This document shows, in pieces, positions 63,830 through 64,000 of a DNA stretch of 64,000 nt. This stretch comes from Ascidia mentula (lineage: Eukaryota > Chordata > Ascidiacea > Phlebobranchia > Ascidiidae). The position numbers and the translations under genes were made by a program. Each line of letters begins with the position of its first letter. The first letter of the stretch is position 1. The notes beneath the pieces were generated by a model. That model searched no databases. It was given only the letters and a program-made list of their open reading frames with translations, and had not been told where the DNA came from. Where the stretch lies: positions 4,154,001 to 4,218,000 of the forward strand of contig OX387203.1 in the NCBI GenBank assembly GCA_947561715.1. The letters run 5' to 3'.

Positions 63830-64000
63830 GTATAAGAAAAAAGCGAACAATGTGTGCAAATTTTTAACAAAAAAAACATGGTTTTGCGATCAAATTGTAA
63901 GGTATTGCCAGGGGCCTGCGCAACCTTTCATGCTGGTTATCATAATGTGAAATAATTTTTACGCAGTTTCTCTACAAAATGTATCGTTGTAATTCTAATT
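63830..64000 (+). other. intron 2 of the FN3 gene
   Basis: Begins GTATAAG and shows no further exon before the window ends. Confidence 0.6.

Noticed and set aside
1..64000. tRNA, rRNA and CRISPR-like structures
   Set aside because: None was seen on reading both strands; the tandem arrays have no unique spacers of CRISPR type.

Overview
The window is animal nuclear DNA: AT-rich, with short GT-AG introns (mostly 50-1000 bp), AATAAA signals, a TATA-box promoter and genes found only in animals or ciliated eukaryotes. The compact gene structure and high copy divergence recall an ascidian or similar invertebrate, but nothing here fixes the species.

Layout. Four divergent copies (A-D) of one locus are present. 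The full locus reads: a small gene for a Cys-rich prodomain-like protein (X), a caspase gene, a second set of caspase exons that lacks the catalytic residues, an intergenic stretch, and convergent phosphoacetylglucosamine mutase (PGM3/AGM1). Copy A (1-21967) holds the caspase (5' end cut by the window edge), the dead exon set, an inserted 12-kb transposon-like array (4571-16716) and a 5'-truncated PGM3. Copy B (22618-32613) is inverted: a PGM3 pseudogene, the dead set, a caspase and X. A minisatellite of about 133 units of 61 bp (32614-40733) follows, then copy C (about 41610-47715, same orientation as B) with the dead set, a caspase and X but no PGM3. Copy D (49375-58567, orientation of A) has a caspase relic, the dead set and the only intact PGM3. 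D continues into SPEF1 (59413-61323) and a secreted fibronectin-III gene (62242 onward), so D looks like the anchored ancestral position. The A/B and C/D junctions both carry the same two repeats.

How the genes work together. The caspase exons E5-E9 encode a p20/p10 with SHGD and QACRG. They are followed directly by homologous exons P1-P5 with the same intron phases, in which both catalytic motifs are replaced (SED; QKYQK). P1-P5 have no start codon or first exons of their own, and P1 is phase-compatible with exon E4. The locus may therefore make an active caspase or a c-FLIP-like dead version from the same N-terminal exons. X resembles the caspase prodomain alone, which would make a third, prodomain-only product. 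PGM3 (UDP-GlcNAc synthesis) and SPEF1 (cilia/flagella) appear to be unrelated neighbours.

All splice sites were placed by eye from GT/GC-AG signals, phase and comparison between copies. The near-identity of copies and repeat units also leaves room for assembly artefacts.
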